A DNA stretch of 64,000 nt from Ypsolopha sequella (GCA_934047225.1 OW203992.1:12513501-12577500); one strand, 5' to 3'. Counted from the first letter of the stretch, positions 11,440 to 22,954 are shown. Translations and numbers: made by a program. Notes: a model not told the origin generated them from the letters alone.

Positions 11440-11620
11440 AATTGAATTTTAAGCGTCCAATTTGTTTGCGCGGTGGCACCGCTCGCAGCAGCGGCTTATA
11501 TCAACGAGTCGCGTTCGTAACAGCCGCGGCCCACCCGCCTCCTCTAGTCGCGTCGCATCGCTTCCTCGCGCGGCGCGTCCCTCGATGCAAGTTGCCAACA
11601 CGTAAACTGATATTTGCCTG
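11440..11620. other. GC-rich island
   Basis: CG-rich sequence stands out from AT-rich surroundings. Contains several CGCG and GCGC words. No second copy in the window and no convincing ORF; it could be a promoter, conserved non-coding DNA or an unrecognised repeat. Confidence 0.3.
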
Positions 11621-11779
11621 CCACCACTTGAGTTCCGATCGGATTTATGATGAATTTATTTATCTGCATATGCAGTTTACATAACCATCATTTTGATAGC
11701 ATCATATTTTTTACGCTATTATTGCTTCAGTTTGTTAGCAACTTAGCACATTTTGATTACGACTGTGAAGTGAGGAACC

Positions 11780-12058
11780 GCCTCTGTGGCCGAGTGGTGG
11801 AGTACTAGCTTGCTAACGCACAGGTCATGGGTACATCCCCCGTGAAGCACATTAATTTAGGTTTGGTATGTGTGCTTTCGAAGGCACTAATCCATTTGTG
11901 CCCGAAGTACGGCGATAGGTCTCAGCACCCATAACGTTTGCGATGTATAATCGTCGGTGAAAAGGAGGTGTTCCAAGTGTGGACTGAGACTTCACACAGT
12001 TCACTTGGGACACCCTCCAGGATTTCATGTCGTGACGATATGTGAATTAAAGTTTTTG
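11780..12058 (+). mobile_element. tRNA-Ser-like SINE
   Basis: The head GCCTCTGTGGCCGAGTGGTG at 11780 resembles a serine tRNA 5' half; a B-box-like stretch follows near 11830. The body includes GTGTGGACTGAGACTTCAC and ends near CGTGACGATATG. The tail is the same as that of the SINE at 10150-10505, in the opposite orientation. Confidence 0.75.
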
Positions 12059-12523
12059 GTCATCGTTCGTTCCTATAGTTATATACATAATAAATTCTGA
12101 TTGAAAAGCTTTGAAACTGTGAATCGCCAACCTTGCTTTTTCTCAAAGGAGGTGACAAAAAATCTGGTAGCGATATCGTTATCCTAAATGCTCTGATAAT
12201 TAGAAGGAGTTGGTCGACAGATCAATTGGTTATGTTCTTGTAAAATTTCCAAACTATTCAAAAGCTCACACTGTATAAATTCAGACATAATTTGAAAACA
12301 TCCTTTGTTAGCGGCACTATTTGGGAGTGTTGATGATGTAGATATGTAGATTGAATTCCTTGAATAGGATCAGGCTGAATTTTGATCGAAGCATCCTCAT
12401 TATCATTATCAGATTCAGACCTTGCATCTGTAGGTTGTGGTTTTTTGATATTGAAACTTGGATTGACATTATATCATTGCAGTATAGAAACGCAGAAAGA
12501 AAAGTAAATCTGGATGTGAGGAG
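12059..12523. other. No gene seen
   Basis: AT-rich sequence; nothing supported. Confidence 0.4.
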
Positions 12524-12594
12524 CTTTGAACCGGGATTCGATCCTGGGACCTCTCGCTTACCGGGCGATTGCTCTACCAACTGAGCTATCCAGG
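12524..12594 (-). pseudogene. tRNA-like sequence (tRNA pseudogene or SINE head)
   Basis: On the minus strand this starts CCTGGATAGCTCAGTTGGTA, a good D arm and A box, and ends with a B-box-like ATCGAATCC. The apparent anticodon loop CCGGTAA would give GGT (threonine). However position 33 is C rather than T, the anticodon and T stems each carry a mismatch, and the acceptor ends pair poorly. I therefore call it a tRNA-derived relic. Confidence 0.55.
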
Positions 12595-12599
12595 TCTCA

Positions 12600-13839
12600 A
12601 CACAACTCGTGAATTTACCGATTTGATTTCCCATACTGCAATTATATTTATAGATACCCGATATATATCATATATTAATTATTATTGACATTTACATCAT
12701 GACATTTGACATTTGACAAGAAAACACAAAAAAATTTACAAAAGTAGAGTACCTACCTATTATTTTAAAACGCCTGATAATACATTATTATATTGTCTTT
12801 GGGTAGTAAAACGTTTACTTGACAGTTAGTTTGTAAATGCCTACGTTAGTTCCTACTCTGAGCTTTGAGTTATATTATCTAGGACTCAATGATATTATAT
12901 GTACTTATATAGGTAATTGTGAAACATCATTTGTTGTACTCTGCTAAGAAGAAGTCATAGATATTTTATTTATTTATGTAGCAATGAAATATTGACCTGT
13001 CAAATTGAAATAAATATACACTTTCGTAATTCTGTGTTATATTGTAGAATTTCAACTTCATTGAAATTATAGAAAACGTCACTTCATAAAAGCCGCGATA
13101 GTCTAGACCCCCGCTAATCCAAAGTGGAACTACCGTTTTTCAGCAACTTGCAGTGCCATGTTCGGCTTGCTATACTGTATTATATATTTAGGTCCTACAT
13201 GTAATAATTCGTCCACTATGTATTAATTGTCCACGTGACTTTCCGCCATTTTGTTCTATCTATCGTGTTTCATGATGTCTTTTGGCCCATTGATAATGCC
13301 TTGCAGAATATCAACATGCTATAATACAAAAGCTTTGTACATCCGAATTTTGGGTGTTTGGATTATCGAGGTCCTACTGTATTTCAAAATGCGTTTCTAT
13401 ATTTATTAGAATTTGTTTTTCTTTCGTATTTTATATTTTATTAATCATTGTATGTTTCGTACATTTTTTTTATGGCGAATACGGACTCGTTTTTTAAAGG
13501 TCAGGTTATTGATTCTACCATATTGTCGTTGGGTTTGTATCCTTCAAGATAAGTGTCAAACAAAACGGAACGGACTCATTCCTCTCTACGCCATGCACTG
13601 ACATTGATAAAATGATTTGTGGAAATGATTCGAAATTTTCAATCTTGTACTGTCAAGACCACGTCAATAAACTTGCACTACTACATTAGTCCCTAAAGTG
13701 AAGGATATAAGATACATGTACAAAACTTGATTTGATCTTCACTGTACGAAGCACGCCAAGATGAGCGATTTGCTCATGAAAACTCCCAGAAATCGACTTT
13801 TCCCAGAGATGAGACTTAGCTAGATAAATTTTTCGCCCT
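12600..13839. other. No gene seen
   Basis: AT-rich sequence with no repeat or coding structure that I can support. Confidence 0.45.
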
Positions 13840-14148
13840 ATTACTTTTATAATTGAAGAGTAGTTTAAAAATAAATCCCCACAAAATACATATACAAGGT
13901 GTAACCATATTTGAAGAGCTTATTCAGTCAATGGTATAGAACAACTTTTACCATGGAGCGAACCCTGAAATCTCAAAAAAAAATCTGCCCTTCCATACAT
14001 TTTGGCCGAGTTGCATTGCATTTTTCTATGAAACAGCAAATTTTTTTTTTTGAGATACAGGGTTTTTTCCATCGTAAAAGTTGTTCTATACCATTGTCTG
14101 AATAAGCTCTTCAAATATGGTTACACCTTTCTGTTACACGTTGTATAT
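13840..14148 (+). mobile_element. Foldback element family P2, copy 1
   Basis: The palindromic part (13889-14148) has termini TACAAGGTGTAACC and its partner ending CACGTTGTA, with inner arms GAAGAGCTTATTCAG / CTGAATAAGCTCTTC. A second copy is at 38540-38861, and the match extends into the non-palindromic left flank from 13840. Compared with copy 2 it lacks about 15 bp of the duplicated GGTGTAAC motif at the left end. Overlapping ORFs on both strands only reflect the palindrome. Confidence 0.8.
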
Positions 14149-15851
14149 TATACATACATTCACCTCTCTGATGCTAAATATGTCAGAATGACAGCGCTAA
14201 GTGGTTGCATCTACACTTGAAAAATTTGCTAAGGAGACAAAATAATGTAAATGGCTGATGGTATACAAAGTAATGTACTTAAGTGCTAGTTGTACTCATG
14301 TTAATTATGTAAAAACTGACCAAATATTCGTTTGAGGTAAGGCGCAAAGACCGTTCGTGTTAAATCGTGACAATATGGTCAACAATAGGTACATAGCTGA
14401 CTATTAAACATGGTCTAATGTACATAGTGATTAGTGTCGTTGAACAGTAATCATACCGAAATCACAGCATTTATGATCAGTTACGGTCAAATACATCATT
14501 GCGGCACCCTTTTCAAAATGCTTGATCGAGACAAAAACATATTTTATTTTTTATGATCAATTTAAGGCCCAGAATTATACATTTTTGTTTTTTCTTCGTT
14601 CCGATTATCTTTATAGTTAAAAATGTCTGTAAATAAAAAATATAATATGAAAACAGAAGTGAAACAAGAATGTATAAATAATGTACATTGTATGAACCAA
14701 CTCATTTGAGAAACGATGTAAGTGTTCTTCCGCGTTTATGCACCGAACTTGTTTATTATCTTCAAAATGTAGATTCACATATTGCTTTTATATTTCCCGC
14801 TCGCCTATGGTAAAAATAAGTCTGATTGAAATTGTAATATCGCTTTGTACCTGCTGTTGGGTATTTTATATTCCAGTCGGGATTGGCACGTTTACGCCAG
14901 GCTTCTGAGCCCGACATTATTTGCCTCCTTTCAGGTGGACGAAATCGGTATACGATATTGATTGTGACCTCAAGGTCTGATGGCTACGAATACCTGGAAC
15001 TATTGAGACTCCCAATCAACGTGACATCGATATGAAAAATATTAAAAAGCCGGTCTGATTGTGTATCAGGCGGGACGCATATATGAGTGATTGATGTGAA
15101 AAATTTCCATTTTTTCATTTTCCAAATCGTCAATTTTGATATACATACATATGTTTGATTTAACCACGTGCTATTGCTTTTGCATTTGGGAATTTTCAGC
15201 TTAAACCACTGTTGTTTGGTCGAAGGCTGTCGGAAGCTACTCATCAGATTCATAGCCTTCTTTAATCGCAAAAAAATATATTCCTTACTTACATAATGAT
15301 TAAGTAGATCTGAAGTGTAACCTAGTAACAGAGTAAACTTTGATCTTTGTTGTAGCCCCGAAAAACCGTGAAAATAAACAAGACTATTTTGTCTGTTTGT
15401 CATTATATACTGGCGGTTTATGGATGGTCGTCATGACGCGACCAACTCAGTTGTGGGCGTGGCTAAATGTCATGCCGTTTCATTTCGCTATAATTTGCAC
15501 GCTCCATGAAACTTGCGAGGGCAATACAATCGTGCTGATTTCGCCGCCAGCGCAAAACTGAAGCTTGTTTCAGAAGAAACAACATTTTGGCAAGACTGTG
15601 GAAGTTTTCAAACATTATTTTTGGGTATTATTAATCTATACAACATTTTTGATGTTAGACACGTATTCATTTTTTGATTTTATTCAAATTTCACGGTTTA
15701 GTTCGACTTAAACGTGGTAATGTTAATGGACTGAGCTTAATATATTATAATAATATTCTATAGACACCCCACAATGTGTTGACAGCGTATGTATGGAGGT
15801 TTGCGCGTAACGACGCCTCTTAATGTAAACTACGTATGAGATGGAAATTTT
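14149..15851. other. No gene seen
   Basis: A 139-codon ORF on the minus strand at 14984-15403 has no recognisable motif and biased AT-rich composition; I do not call it a gene. Around 15430-15560 the sequence is more GC-balanced and unassigned. Confidence 0.35.
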
Positions 15852-15948
15852 GGCTTGGTACCATCCTACCCGGTGGGTCATCCCCGGTACCGGGGACGAT
15901 GGGAAAAAAAGCGTGGGGATGACTAACCAGGGAGGATGGTACCAAGCC
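15852..15948. mobile_element. GC-rich short foldback element
   Basis: Inverted ends GGCTTGGTACCATCCT and AGGATGGTACCAAGCC enclose a second small palindrome CCCCGGTACCGGGG at 15882-15895. At 97 bp it is shorter than the other MITEs here and much richer in GC. Confidence 0.65.
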
Positions 15949-17682
15949 TGTTTGTAGTGATATCGTCCTACTTCAAATAAACATATCAGTATACTGGGTA
16001 TAAATCTTTAAAACGAACCACATAACTCACTGAAAGACCTTTTTTTAAATAAATCTCCTGAATAAAAATAAATGTTCTCATATTTCTTTTCTCAGACAAC
16101 CTACTACGAATTTTGTTATTTTGTGGTATTTAAAATTTGCAGTTCAATATGATTGGTAGATTATGTAGTTCCATTTAAAGATATGTCTATTTACACCGGG
16201 TATTGTTCTTTCATTGTTCTACATACATTTAGTGGACTACGTTAATAATTTGTTAAACTAAATGGCGCTGTACGTTGAGTACCAGGTGGTCCGCGTAGAC
16301 GAAGTCACGGGTAAAGCTAGCACAAAAATAAGTTTCTTTTCCGGGTTCTAATATCAAGAGCAGTCAAAAAGTTTTAAGAGAAAAGTTCATGATAAAATTA
16401 ATAAAGCAAGTTTATTATTGAAAAGATTTCATCAAAATTTCCAAGTTTTGGGTAATGTTTGTCTTTAGAACAACAAAACGTGTTGACGAAATAGAGTTTG
16501 TGCCACAAGTAATTTCTTGTTTTACTTTTTTAAATTATAAATACCAGCTAATTGCGAATAAGATTAGTGTCCTAAAAGTTATAAAAACACAAAATGGAAT
16601 GAATTTCAAGCCAGGGATGCCGCTTTAAAAAAAAGGATCGGTTTTGAGATCGATTTCGAATAGTGGTGAAACAATCGATACACAAAAAATCGGTACTAAA
16701 TCGATTCAAAGTCGGAACAAAAGTTGCATACAATGTTAATTATTTTTTATTTATGTTGTTAATGTAGGTAAAAATACATAAGTGTTAATTTTTCCTGAGT
16801 TTATTGTGGGTAAAGTTGGTTGTTTTCTAATGAATAAACCATAAAATTAATTTTTATGTGTATTAAATTAATTTTGATCAGTACTAAACCTGCAAGTTTA
16901 CAACAGAAACATATCGTAATTGTTACCGCTTAATCCTTTATAATCGTTTTAGGCCATAATCCTATTAACTACAAGATGATATTTGTATCGTCAGATATGT
17001 TCCAATAATATCTACCTATTGGCACTTGTTAATGTTAGAATTTAAATAGATTGCTGAGTTTAAGTAGATTGTTTGATACACATAATATCTATTTATCCAT
17101 CTAAAACTGCAAAAAATTGCATAAATAGAGTATTTAGTTGAAAATTATGATTTCATAATTATGATTATTTCTCTTAGTGAAGTGCAACTTTTTTCAAAAA
17201 CATTGCTTTTTAAATATTTTATTACGTTCGAAAAGATTTGTTGGGTTTACACTAGGGGCGCGGGCGTACCCTTACTTCATAATTCTATCGACAACGACAA
17301 CCTATCGAAATATAAGGGGTATAGGCGCGATGCAGCGGTTTGGTCGAAGTATAATGATAATAATTCCTTCAGCTGAGGTCATTATACTTTACGATGTTCT
17401 ACAAAACGTGTTCTGTTCGAGGCTTCCATCAAAAGAACGAAATTTGCAATTTGACACATCAGTGGTCGGTCACGATGTCAAGTCCGCTATTCGAGCACGT
17501 ACGCGTCGATTAGATAAATTTGACAGATAAAATTGATAAATTCTAGTCGATAACCCTTATTGCAATGAAATAAGAGTTACATTTTAATTTATCGAATCGA
17601 TGTCGAGTCAACAAGGATCAATGACACTCTCTACGAAAAATGCAACATAAATTTTAGGCTTGCTATACTAACATTATTCAAA
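15949..17682. other. No gene seen
   Basis: A 117-codon ORF at 17177-17530 overlaps other frames and shows no domain I recognise. Otherwise AT-rich. Confidence 0.35.
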
Positions 17683-17725
17683 TTCAAATAGTTTGTTTTG
17701 CAAAGTAGGTGTATACAAAGATTTC
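17683..17725 (-). mobile_element. Short LINE 3'-end fragment
   Basis: Reverse complement of the tail found at 5060-5100 and 55605-55640 (CAAACTATTTGAATTTGAAT preceded by CTTTGCAAAA). Only the last 40 or so bases are present. Confidence 0.5.
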
Positions 17726-18155
17726 AAAAGTAAAGACAAGCCCTTACCGTACTATGACAGCAACAAAATGTTTCCACCTTTAAATAGGTGACGCTCACAC
17801 ATTTGGAATCAGTGCTCATCTGAACACAGTGATAGTTGGACGCCTTAAAGTGCACTTAAAGTTAATCATTTTAACAGCTTTAGTAGTCTAATCAGTTTGC
17901 TGACCGTAGGTAGACAGATTGCGCACTCATAAGTGTGCGCGCGTCGGCATTATGTTAACGCACGCATTCAAAAACAATGCAATAGATTTTAGATGCCAGG
18001 GCTCATTTAAACTTTTGAAATCTTTGGGTATATATAATATGATAGACTTTTTACACGTCAAATTTTATCTAGTAAAAAAATATATGTAATAAAATAATAA
18101 ATGTACATGAACTAAATTAAAAGTTTATTTAATTTATGTAGCAATATATATATAT
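17726..18155. other. No gene seen
   Basis: AT-rich sequence; nothing supported. Confidence 0.4.
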
Positions 18156-18416
18156 AAGGCCTTTAATTTAAATGGAAAGTAATTTATGAGGTAATTCAGT
18201 ATCGTTAATACATCACATTCCACTGCAAAGTACTTTTTTTTGCGCGAACTTTTTCTGAACTTGTCCATACAAACTGAGTCAGCTGATCGGACCACTTTGT
18301 ACTGAGAAGTGAAAAAAAAGTTCGCGCAAAAAAAAGTGCTTTGCAGTGGAATGTAATGTATTAACGATACTGAATCACCTCCTAAATTACTTTCCATTTA
18401 AATTGAAAGACCTTAT
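18156..18416. mobile_element. Long-arm palindromic MITE
   Basis: Arms of about 95 bp are inverted with few mismatches: for example GCGCGAAC near 18242 against GTTCGCGC near 18321, and ATTCCACTGCAAAGTACTTT against AAAGTGCTTTGCAGTGGAAT. A central unpaired region of about 70 bp remains. It lies just beyond the 3' side of the RLE retrotransposon. Confidence 0.8.
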
Positions 18417-18693
18417 ATACCTATATATATATATACTATTAAAATGATAGGTAAAATATATATATAATACAAAGTGAAATCCAATAAAATAGAATATAAA
18501 ATAGAAATATAAAATAGAAAAACTTATCGTGAAACATGCATTCTTTGTGTAAAGGGCACGATTTATTTTTTCAAAACCCATTTAAATTTACAGTTTTTGA
18601 AAATGTTTAAACAGTATATTATAATTGTATTTACAATAAATTAAATTAAAAACTAAACTTAATCTAAATTAAAATTATTAACAAATATAATGC

Positions 18694-21585
18694 CTATATT
18701 AAATAAAAAATGTTTTTTAAATCGTCGCCGTTGGGGAGGGTACCCAAGACGCTGGCAGCGTTACCTCGTTGGATCGCTAAGCTGATCCTCTGACCGAGGT
18801 AAGCTCCGGCCCTTGGGTCACCAGAGGCGTCGACCAGGCGTGCCGACAATTCTTTAAAAAGTTGCCGTGCGGCCGGGCCCCATGGTCCAAGGGTTTCAAC
18901 ACCGAACGGCGCAAACATGTAGCCCTCTCCGAGGGCCACATATCTGCGCCGCTTCAGGTTTTCAGCTGACTCCGCAGCTGTGCCAGCCTTGGCTGAGGTC
19001 GCTCGTAGGTGGGACGGGGCGAGAGTGTCCACGCACGTCGCATCCCATACAAGCGACCTACCATTTTTCCATGCTAGGAGCGTCATTCCATCGGGCCGCT
19101 TGCCATCGGTGCGAATTATGCCCTTTGGTTCTAATGTGGCTGGTACGTAAGCGCTGGCAAGGGCCCGGCGGATGACGTCATTGATGCTAGCGTGGCGTGA
19201 GAGTCGTCCAGCGCTGAATTTACAAGACAGACCATGGTGCCCGTGTTGGCCGACGCCTTCTACACAACGGCAACGGTGGGGCTCGTTAAGTTTTGAGCCA
19301 AGCCGCAGGCCGCAGGCAAGGCTCAGGGTGTGTCTATCCAAAAGGGTACCGATGTTGCTGGATGGGATCGCCATCAGCCAGTATCCCGACTCACGCTCTC
19401 TGGAGGCCAGGAGACGAGCCCTGTCTGCTGGGGTAGATGATGTTTCCAAGAGGTTTTCCTGTACCTGTTTACAGAGGGGCTCGTCCCATAGCCTCTGTGA
19501 GGATGGGGTAATGGGGTAATTTTCATTAGGGCACGCTGATTTCCAGGCGTTTCTGGCCTCATCCAAGCCCGAGACCTCAACGTCACCAAGTGACGGGTTT
19601 ATTATACTACCGAAGAGGTCTCGTGTGCTGTGGATTGAAGACAGAAACGCGGGAAGGGCCACACTTGAAATTTTTCTAATTCCCAAACCACCCAACCGTA
19701 CTGGTAAGGTGGCTTGGTTCCAACTCCGTTCATCGAGAGGACAATTTAGAATTTGGATCATTGTTTTTTCAATTATCTTGTCAAGAGTATCTAAAAAGTT
19801 TTTATGGTTCCAAAGAGGCGTACAACGTAAAACGTACGTAAATTTCGGTACAAACAGACAAAACCGAATGATGAAAAGGGCCATATGGGGGTTTATTTCA
19901 GCAAGGCAACTGGACGACTCTTCAAATTTAGCTATTTGTTCCGAGATGTATTGTGAAATGCCATGGTCCAATAAAGGAGCGCCAAGGAGGCGAAGTGTCT
20001 CGTTAGTCAGTATTTTTATATTCGGAGCAAAATTTTTATAATTTTGTATGATTTTGTCTTTATTGTAGGTTTTGTCTGGGATAAATAGTTCACATTTACT
20101 ATAATTTAGTTCCAGTCCAATGTCTTTGAATTTGTTGCAGAGAGTTTCCAGGTCCTTTAAGACGGTGTTAGCTTCCCCTCCTATGGTGCCGTCGTCCAGA
20201 TACCACACATTGAATTTTGAATTTAAAGTTGTTATTATTGGGTGAATGGCTAAGCCAAAAATAGCGGGGCCTAAGGGGTCGCCTTGTTGACAGCCTACTT
20301 CTGAGTTTAATAAGTGGCTTTTGTATATGAGCTTCGTAGGTGAACTGTAGCATTGCCACATGTATTTATAAATTTGGGGTATATTTTCTTTGACCTCTGT
20401 CAACAAGGCGCCCCTGTCAACGGAGTTGAAGGCGTTTTTAACGTCCACCTTCAACATCACCTCGCATCCACCGCTTTCAAGGAAGGTGCGGGCTGCATGA
20501 ACGCCAGCCTCGCATCCTCCCCGGCTTCCAAAGCCCAGCTGTAGAGGTTGAAATTTTTCTGTAAGTGTCGGTAGCAGATGCTTGCAGCAGACTTTGGAAG
20601 CGATACGGCGGATGGTGTTCCCGACCGCAATTGGTCTAATACCTCCATCCCTCTTTTTTAATGCGCACAGGCTTGCTCCGTAGAGTGTATCAATTATAGA
20701 TTCACAAACCTCTCCAGACAGCATCAAGTTCACAAGCTGCGTCATGTCCACAAGAAGGGCCCGGCCGGTTTCGCCAGTAGCTCCGCAGATAAGGTCTTTC
20801 AGGTGTTGAGCTGAAAGTCCGTCTAATCCGCCGGCAGAGCCGTTTCTGAAGGACATGATCGCAGCCTCGACGTCCTGTGTCGTTGCTGTTGGAGACGGGT
20901 CTGAGGGATGAGGTGGGTCGGGAAGCTGTAGGGTTGGTGCTGCTGGTGGATGTTTAGACGCCAGGGCCAAAAGGGTTTCAGGAGAGTCGGGAGCAATCGT
21001 GTCGGAGGAAAAGAGGAGTTGAGCGGCTCCCTTTATATCACCATCATTGAATCTGGTTTCTATTTTTTTAACAATATTATAATTGTGGTTTTTTCTTTTA
21101 TCGCTAGTGTTTTTCACATGTATAACTGAAGTGTTTTTATTTAAGCAGTTATTTTTTATTTTTTGTGTAAGAGAGCCGCCCTGCTCCTCCTTCGATACGT
21201 GCAGTGTCCGGTATGCAAATGTAAGTAATTGTTCCCAGCTATCTTGCTCATTTTTATTAATGACATTTTTTATGCAGGAGGACAGAGATGTGCCGACGGA
21301 ATGTCGAGCTCCGCGAGGGATGCGTTTAACAAGGGGAAGATTAGATTTGTACTCACTTAGTTCTTGCCAGAAGTTGGATTGATTGGGTGTTAATGGTGGG
21401 GCGTTAGAACTAAGGTTAAGAGTAGATGTTGAACCTTTGTGCATTTTACCCATATGGATTTTAAGGCCTCGCTGTCCTCTCAAAAATTTTGTGTGGGGGC
21501 ATTCGGGACACTGCACTAGATCATCCGACGCGACAGCGCCAGGTGGACCATCGGCACTGAATGAAGGGCCTGCGATCTGCGACAT
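18694..21585 (-). CDS. RLE-class non-LTR retrotransposon protein (zinc finger, reverse transcriptase, endonuclease)
   Basis: One uninterrupted ORF; 998 codons are open from 21690, but I choose the Met at 21585 (963 residues) because the first 35 residues are a hydrophobic AT-rich leader with no family counterpart. Residue numbers below use the long form. A C2H2 finger lies at 61-84 (C61, C64, H79, H84). The reverse transcriptase follows: KVDVKNAFN with D416, QQGDPLGP at 468-475, and YLDD at 497-500 in place of the common Y(A)DD. The C-terminus has a CCHC-type knuckle (C807, C809, H818, C823) and an RLE signature, KRPD at 864-867 then D883. The protein would nick target DNA and reverse-transcribe its own RNA there. 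This architecture is that of the R2/R4/NeSL group; the exact clade is not assigned. No rDNA target is visible. The open frame suggests a young copy. Confidence 0.88.
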   Translation of the reverse strand: MSQIAGPSFSADGPPGAVASDDLVQCPECPHTKFLRGQRGLKIHMGKMHKGSTSTLNLSSNAPPLTPNQSNFWQELSEYKSNLPLVKRIPRGARHSVGTSLSSCIKNVINKNEQDSWEQLLTFAYRTLHVSKEEQGGSLTQKIKNNCLNKNTSVIHVKNTSDKRKNHNYNIVKKIETRFNDGDIKGAAQLLFSSDTIAPDSPETLLALASKHPPAAPTLQLPDPPHPSDPSPTATTQDVEAAIMSFRNGSAGGLDGLSAQHLKDLICGATGETGRALLVDMTQLVNLMLSGEVCESIIDTLYGASLCALKKRDGGIRPIAVGNTIRRIASKVCCKHLLPTLTEKFQPLQLGFGSRGGCEAGVHAARTFLESGGCEVMLKVDVKNAFNSVDRGALLTEVKENIPQIYKYMWQCYSSPTKLIYKSHLLNSEVGCQQGDPLGPAIFGLAIHPIITTLNSKFNVWYLDDGTIGGEANTVLKDLETLCNKFKDIGLELNYSKCELFIPDKTYNKDKIIQNYKNFAPNIKILTNETLRLLGAPLLDHGISQYISEQIAKFEESSSCLAEINPHMALFIIRFCLFVPKFTYVLRCTPLWNHKNFLDTLDKIIEKTMIQILNCPLDERSWNQATLPVRLGGLGIRKISSVALPAFLSSIHSTRDLFGSIINPSLGDVEVSGLDEARNAWKSACPNENYPITPSSQRLWDEPLCKQVQENLLETSSTPADRARLLASRERESGYWLMAIPSSNIGTLLDRHTLSLACGLRLGSKLNEPHRCRCVEGVGQHGHHGLSCKFSAGRLSRHASINDVIRRALASAYVPATLEPKGIIRTDGKRPDGMTLLAWKNGRSLVWDATCVDTLAPSHLRATSAKAGTAAESAENLKRRRYVALGEGYMFAPFGVETLGPWGPAARQLFKELSARLVDASGDPRAGAYLGQRISLAIQRGNAASVLGTLPNGDDLKNIFYLI

Positions 21586-22258
21586 AGCTTTCCACCTGTC
21601 AGCCACGAAAAGTAAATAACGGTACCTATAAAAATATATTATATATACTAAAACTAATATAAAAATAACACAAGCACTAAGAAAGTTCACATGTTGGCCA
21701 CCATCGAGACACGGTTATAAAAAGGGAAAACTGCTATCTTCTGTATTTCACTGTACGACACTTGTTCATCATAATGTTGTTTTTATTTTGGTTGGTGAGT
21801 GCTCCGAATCAAGGATTTCTTGTTGTTATGCCTCTATGATACCTTCTCGGACGGTAGGAGATGGTCGCCTCAAGCGACTAAATATTAAAGGTGTAAACAG
21901 GGTGCAAAAGGTTGTAGATAAAATAGATGAATTATCAACGATATTATTCATATAAAATCTTTATCAAATGGCTTAATATTTATGTAAAATAGTGATATTT
22001 TAATATTTTGTAAAAAAATTCACGACTTGTTATTGTCACTGTCAATGTTTTAGTTTTTTTTTTTTTTTTTTTTTAGTTTAAAAAATGTTTTAGTTTTTAA
22101 AATACCTAGGCTGTAAATTTACATAAGCTATTATGTTTTTTTATCATTATTAGGGCGAGACCATAGCAAGTTATTCAGTTTTCTTTCTCTCCTGAAAAAT
22201 TAAAAAAAGCAGCTGATAAAAGCATTGAGAGAGCAGAGCAACATTATTTAAAAATTAC
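21586..22258. other. 5' side of the RLE element and unassigned DNA
   Basis: The retrotransposon's 5' untranslated region probably occupies the first part; I cannot place its boundary. A poly-T run is at 22057-22074. Confidence 0.35.
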
Positions 22259-22397
22259 CGGTGTTACTACAAAACGGTGCTTAACTTTAGACAGTGTTTA
22301 AATGTGTTGTTGTCGCCTTTTCTTTCATATTGTAAAAGAGTGACAACAACAGATTTAAACACTGTCTAAAGTTAAACACGGTTTTGTAGTAACACCG
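22259..22397. mobile_element. Short palindromic MITE
   Basis: Ends GGTGTTACTACAAAAC and GTTTTGTAGTAACACC are inverted. The inner arms AACTTTAGACAGTGTTTAAA / TTTAAACACTGTCTAAAGTT make the 139 bp almost entirely self-complementary around a short loop. Confidence 0.85.
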
Positions 22398-22747
22398 TCT
22401 ATGTCTAAAACGGCAACAAATTTTATGCTTTACTTTATTATTGTATTGCAATGACGATGCTATATATATTTTTTGTGTCCAGCCGATTCATGTTTTATGC
22501 ATAAGCTTTTCTAGACCGACGGCGTTGTAGAGAAAATTTGATGGTCACAGAACTTTTAAGAGCATTTTCAAAGTGTGTTCTATCTACTTTTCAGATTATC
22601 TAGAGCTTGGTGAAGTAAAGTTGCGCAAAATAAATTAGTAGAGAAATCACCAAGCAGTAGCATTGTGCTGTAGTTAGCCGTTTTATCTCATCCTATACAA
22701 CATCTACAGCGGTTTTATAAGAACCTACATTGGCTGACTAATCTTTT

Positions 22748-22950
22748 ACATTATAACACCGAAATTCTGCTCTGTGATTGGCCAAATTTATAAAAACACC
22801 GCTACAGAACAAGGCTTAAAAAATTTGCCACGCCCTCTTTTCTCGTTCTCGATTCAACTAGCGACAGTAGCGTCAGATGCACTTGGACTTTATGGACGAG
22901 TGTTCATCTCTCATTTTTCGTGAAATTATATTGTCAGTTGAAAATATTAT
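22748..22950 (+). repeat. Repeat family J, copy 1
   Basis: Matches the 5' part of 46826-47190: TGATTGGCCAAATTTAT, CCACGCCC, then CTCATTTTTCGTGAAATT. In the second copy it runs directly into repeat family I, so J and I are parts of one element. Confidence 0.55.
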
Positions 22951-22954
22951 AAAC

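Noticed and set aside
12524..12594. Functional threonine tRNA gene
   Set aside because: Mismatched stems, C at position 33 and poor acceptor pairing; kept only as a tRNA-like relic.
13911..14114. Two opposite 64-codon ORFs of similar sequence
   Set aside because: They mirror each other because the DNA is palindromic (foldback family P2).
14984..15403. 139-codon minus-strand ORF
   Set aside because: No domain, AT-driven composition (K, N, S, L), no splice or homology hint.
17177..17530. 117-codon plus-strand ORF with an overlapping second frame
   Set aside because: No recognisable motif; two frames are open over the same sequence, so length is not informative.
19374..19589. Host gene interrupted by the retrotransposon
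   Set aside because: No exon-like sequence could be found on either side of 18150-21720.
19625..20041. Plus-strand ORFs inside 18867-21619
   Set aside because: They are antisense shadows of the RLE retrotransposon protein.
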